Below, piece after piece: positions 63,217 through 64,000 of a stretch of 64,000 bases of DNA (the first letter of the stretch is position 1; each line of letters opens with the position of its first letter). Source of the stretch: JBCDCB01 sp039182735 (GTDB taxonomy: Bacteria; Planctomycetota; Phycisphaerae; Phycisphaerales; UBA1924); assembly GCA_039182735.1 (NCBI GenBank), contig JBCDCB010000001.1, forward strand, positions 1 through 64,000. Reading direction: 5' to 3'. The notes beneath the pieces were generated by a model. The model was not told the origin of the DNA. It did no database searches and saw only the letters and a program-made list of their open reading frames with translations. The translations under genes and the position numbers were made by a program.

Positions 63217-63751
63217 GCCCCGGCTCGTCCGGCGCCGTATCGATCAGCTCATCGATTTTCTCGGGCGTCGCGTTCTCGTGCAGCGTCTCGTTGAAGAGCA
63301 TCGCCGGCGCCGTCCCGCACGAACCGATGCACTCCAGCTCCACCAGCGTGAACTTCTCGTCGTCGGTCGTCTCACCGATCTCGATCCCCAGACGCTCCCG
63401 GCAGCGCTGCGTCAACGCCCCAGCGTCGCAGAACTCGCACGCGATCGAGCGGCACACCGCGATCACGTGCGTGCCCTTGGGCTGCAGCCAGTACTCCTCA
63501 TAGAACGACGCCGTGTCGATCACCTCGCCCGGCGAAATCTCCAGGAACTCCGCGATCTCGATCAACGCCTGATGCGGCAGCCACCCGTGCGCGTGCTGCA
63601 CCTCGTGCAGCGTCGGGAGCAGCGCGCCCTGCTTCTTCTCGTACCGCGGAAGGTACGTCTCGCTGACGTGGCGCTTGATCTCGTCCGTCAGATACGGCTC
63701 GTCCCGGCGGTCGATCTGCGTGTTCGCCGAGTCCTTCGTGATCCAGGCCAT
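63206..63751 (-). CDS. nuoE: NADH-quinone oxidoreductase subunit E (24 kDa)
   Basis: A 181-residue thioredoxin-fold subunit with a [2Fe-2S] cluster: AVCRSIACEFCDAG (C-x4-C) and LECIGSCGTAPAMLFN (C-x3-C). The helical N-terminus LPTLHEVQHAHGWLPHQALI and EISPGEVIDTASFYEEYWLQ match NuoE. ATG 63751. Works with NuoF in NADH oxidation. Here it is separated from nuoF by a lipoprotein, a small gene and an opposite-strand gene. Confidence 0.96.
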   Translation of the reverse strand: MAWITKDSANTQIDRRDEPYLTDEIKRHVSETYLPRYEKKQGALLPTLHEVQHAHGWLPHQALIEIAEFLEISPGEVIDTASFYEEYWLQPKGTHVIAVCRSIACEFCDAGALTQRCRERLGIEIGETTDDEKFTLVELECIGSCGTAPAMLFNETLHENATPEKIDELIDTAPDEPGHGH

Positions 63752-63865
63752 GCGCTGAGACTCCCAACTCCGCCCGCGGACCTCGTGCGGGCGAGCGGCA
63801 TGGTAGCGGGCCAGCGCCGGCCATTGGGCCCGCGCCGGGGTCGCCGGTCATGCGAATCCGAGCGA

Positions 63866-64000
63866 GTGTCCGATGCAAGGCGTGTGCGTCGCACGCTTCG
63901 CCGATCGTTGAAGTCTCAAAGGAGCCGTCCGCTGTTCCGGGTCCCGGACGCGGGGTGGCTGTACCTCGTGGCGGGGCTGGCGCTGCTCGCGACGACGTAC
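63866..64000 (+). CDS. N-terminus of a membrane protein, cut off by the window edge
   Basis: An open frame from GTG 63866 (alternatives GTG 63884 or TTG 63908) encodes a basic leader (RRTLRRSLKSQRSRPLFR) and a hydrophobic helix (AGWLYLVAGLALLATTY) to the end. AAAGGAG just upstream of the last start is inside the frame. Divergent from nuoE. Product unknown. Confidence 0.5.
   Translation, partial: MSDARRVRRTLRRSLKSQRSRPLFRVPDAGWLYLVAGLALLATTY

Overview
The window is GC-rich bacterial DNA, densely coded on both strands. Several things suggest a member of the Planctomycetota, probably class Phycisphaerae: high G+C, an EF-Tu with a planctomycete-like switch I, a HYExAFE-type protein, secreted proteins with PEP-CTERM-like tails, a prepilin carrying dockerin repeats, many pseudopilin-like genes, and Complex I genes scattered one by one instead of lying in one operon. 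This placement is inference from gene content; no database was searched.

Region by region. 1-5.1 kb: an envelope sugar cluster (GT-B and GT2 glycosyltransferases, a WaaP-like kinase, a family 9 heptosyltransferase-like enzyme and GmhB) interrupted by palindromic repeats and a small protein that may be a degenerate Y1/RAYT transposase relative. 5.1-8.4 kb: the translation/secretion block tRNA-Thr, tuf, rpmG, tRNA-Trp, secE, nusG. 8.6-16.3 kb: exported proteins (a HAF-type repeat protein, a lipoprotein, a frameshifted transglutaminase-like protease, a prepilin with dockerin motifs and a 949-residue coiled-coil lipoprotein). 16.6-19.4 kb: nuoD, a small membrane protein and a lamin-tail protein. 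19.5-28.8 kb: endonuclease IV; an operon of three membrane zinc-ribbon paralogues with an AtoE-type transporter; an 887-residue protein with three internal repeats; a GH57 amylase; an unknown, less GC-rich secreted protein. 28.9-36.5 kb: YdeI-like protein, APC permease, class V aminotransferase, MCE/MlaF lipid-transport genes and nuoG. 36.5-42.0 kb: repeats, a frameshifted membrane gene, a RicT/PSP1 protein with a basic tail, small exported proteins, a HYExAFE protein and a lipase-like hydrolase. 42.0-53.3 kb: a four-gene pseudopilin operon opposite an operon holding two LptF/LptG-type permeases separated by a GT39 glycosyltransferase and a PAP2 phosphatase, then a CorC/HlyC-type CBS protein, ybeY and a TerB-like protein. 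53.5-64 kb: a PEP-CTERM-like protein, an exported methyltransferase-like protein, a two-gene restriction-modification system, two related helical proteins (one with a thioredoxin domain), nuoF and nuoE with small satellite genes.

Two themes cut across the window. The first is envelope building: heptose synthesis and transfer, LPS core kinase, Lpt permeases with a lipid-modifying pair between them, MCE lipid transport, lipoproteins and pseudopilins. The second is a set of intergenic hairpin and G-run repeats that recur at least seven times. One repeat type has entered the gmhB coding sequence in frame, and another lies directly beside the candidate RAYT relative.
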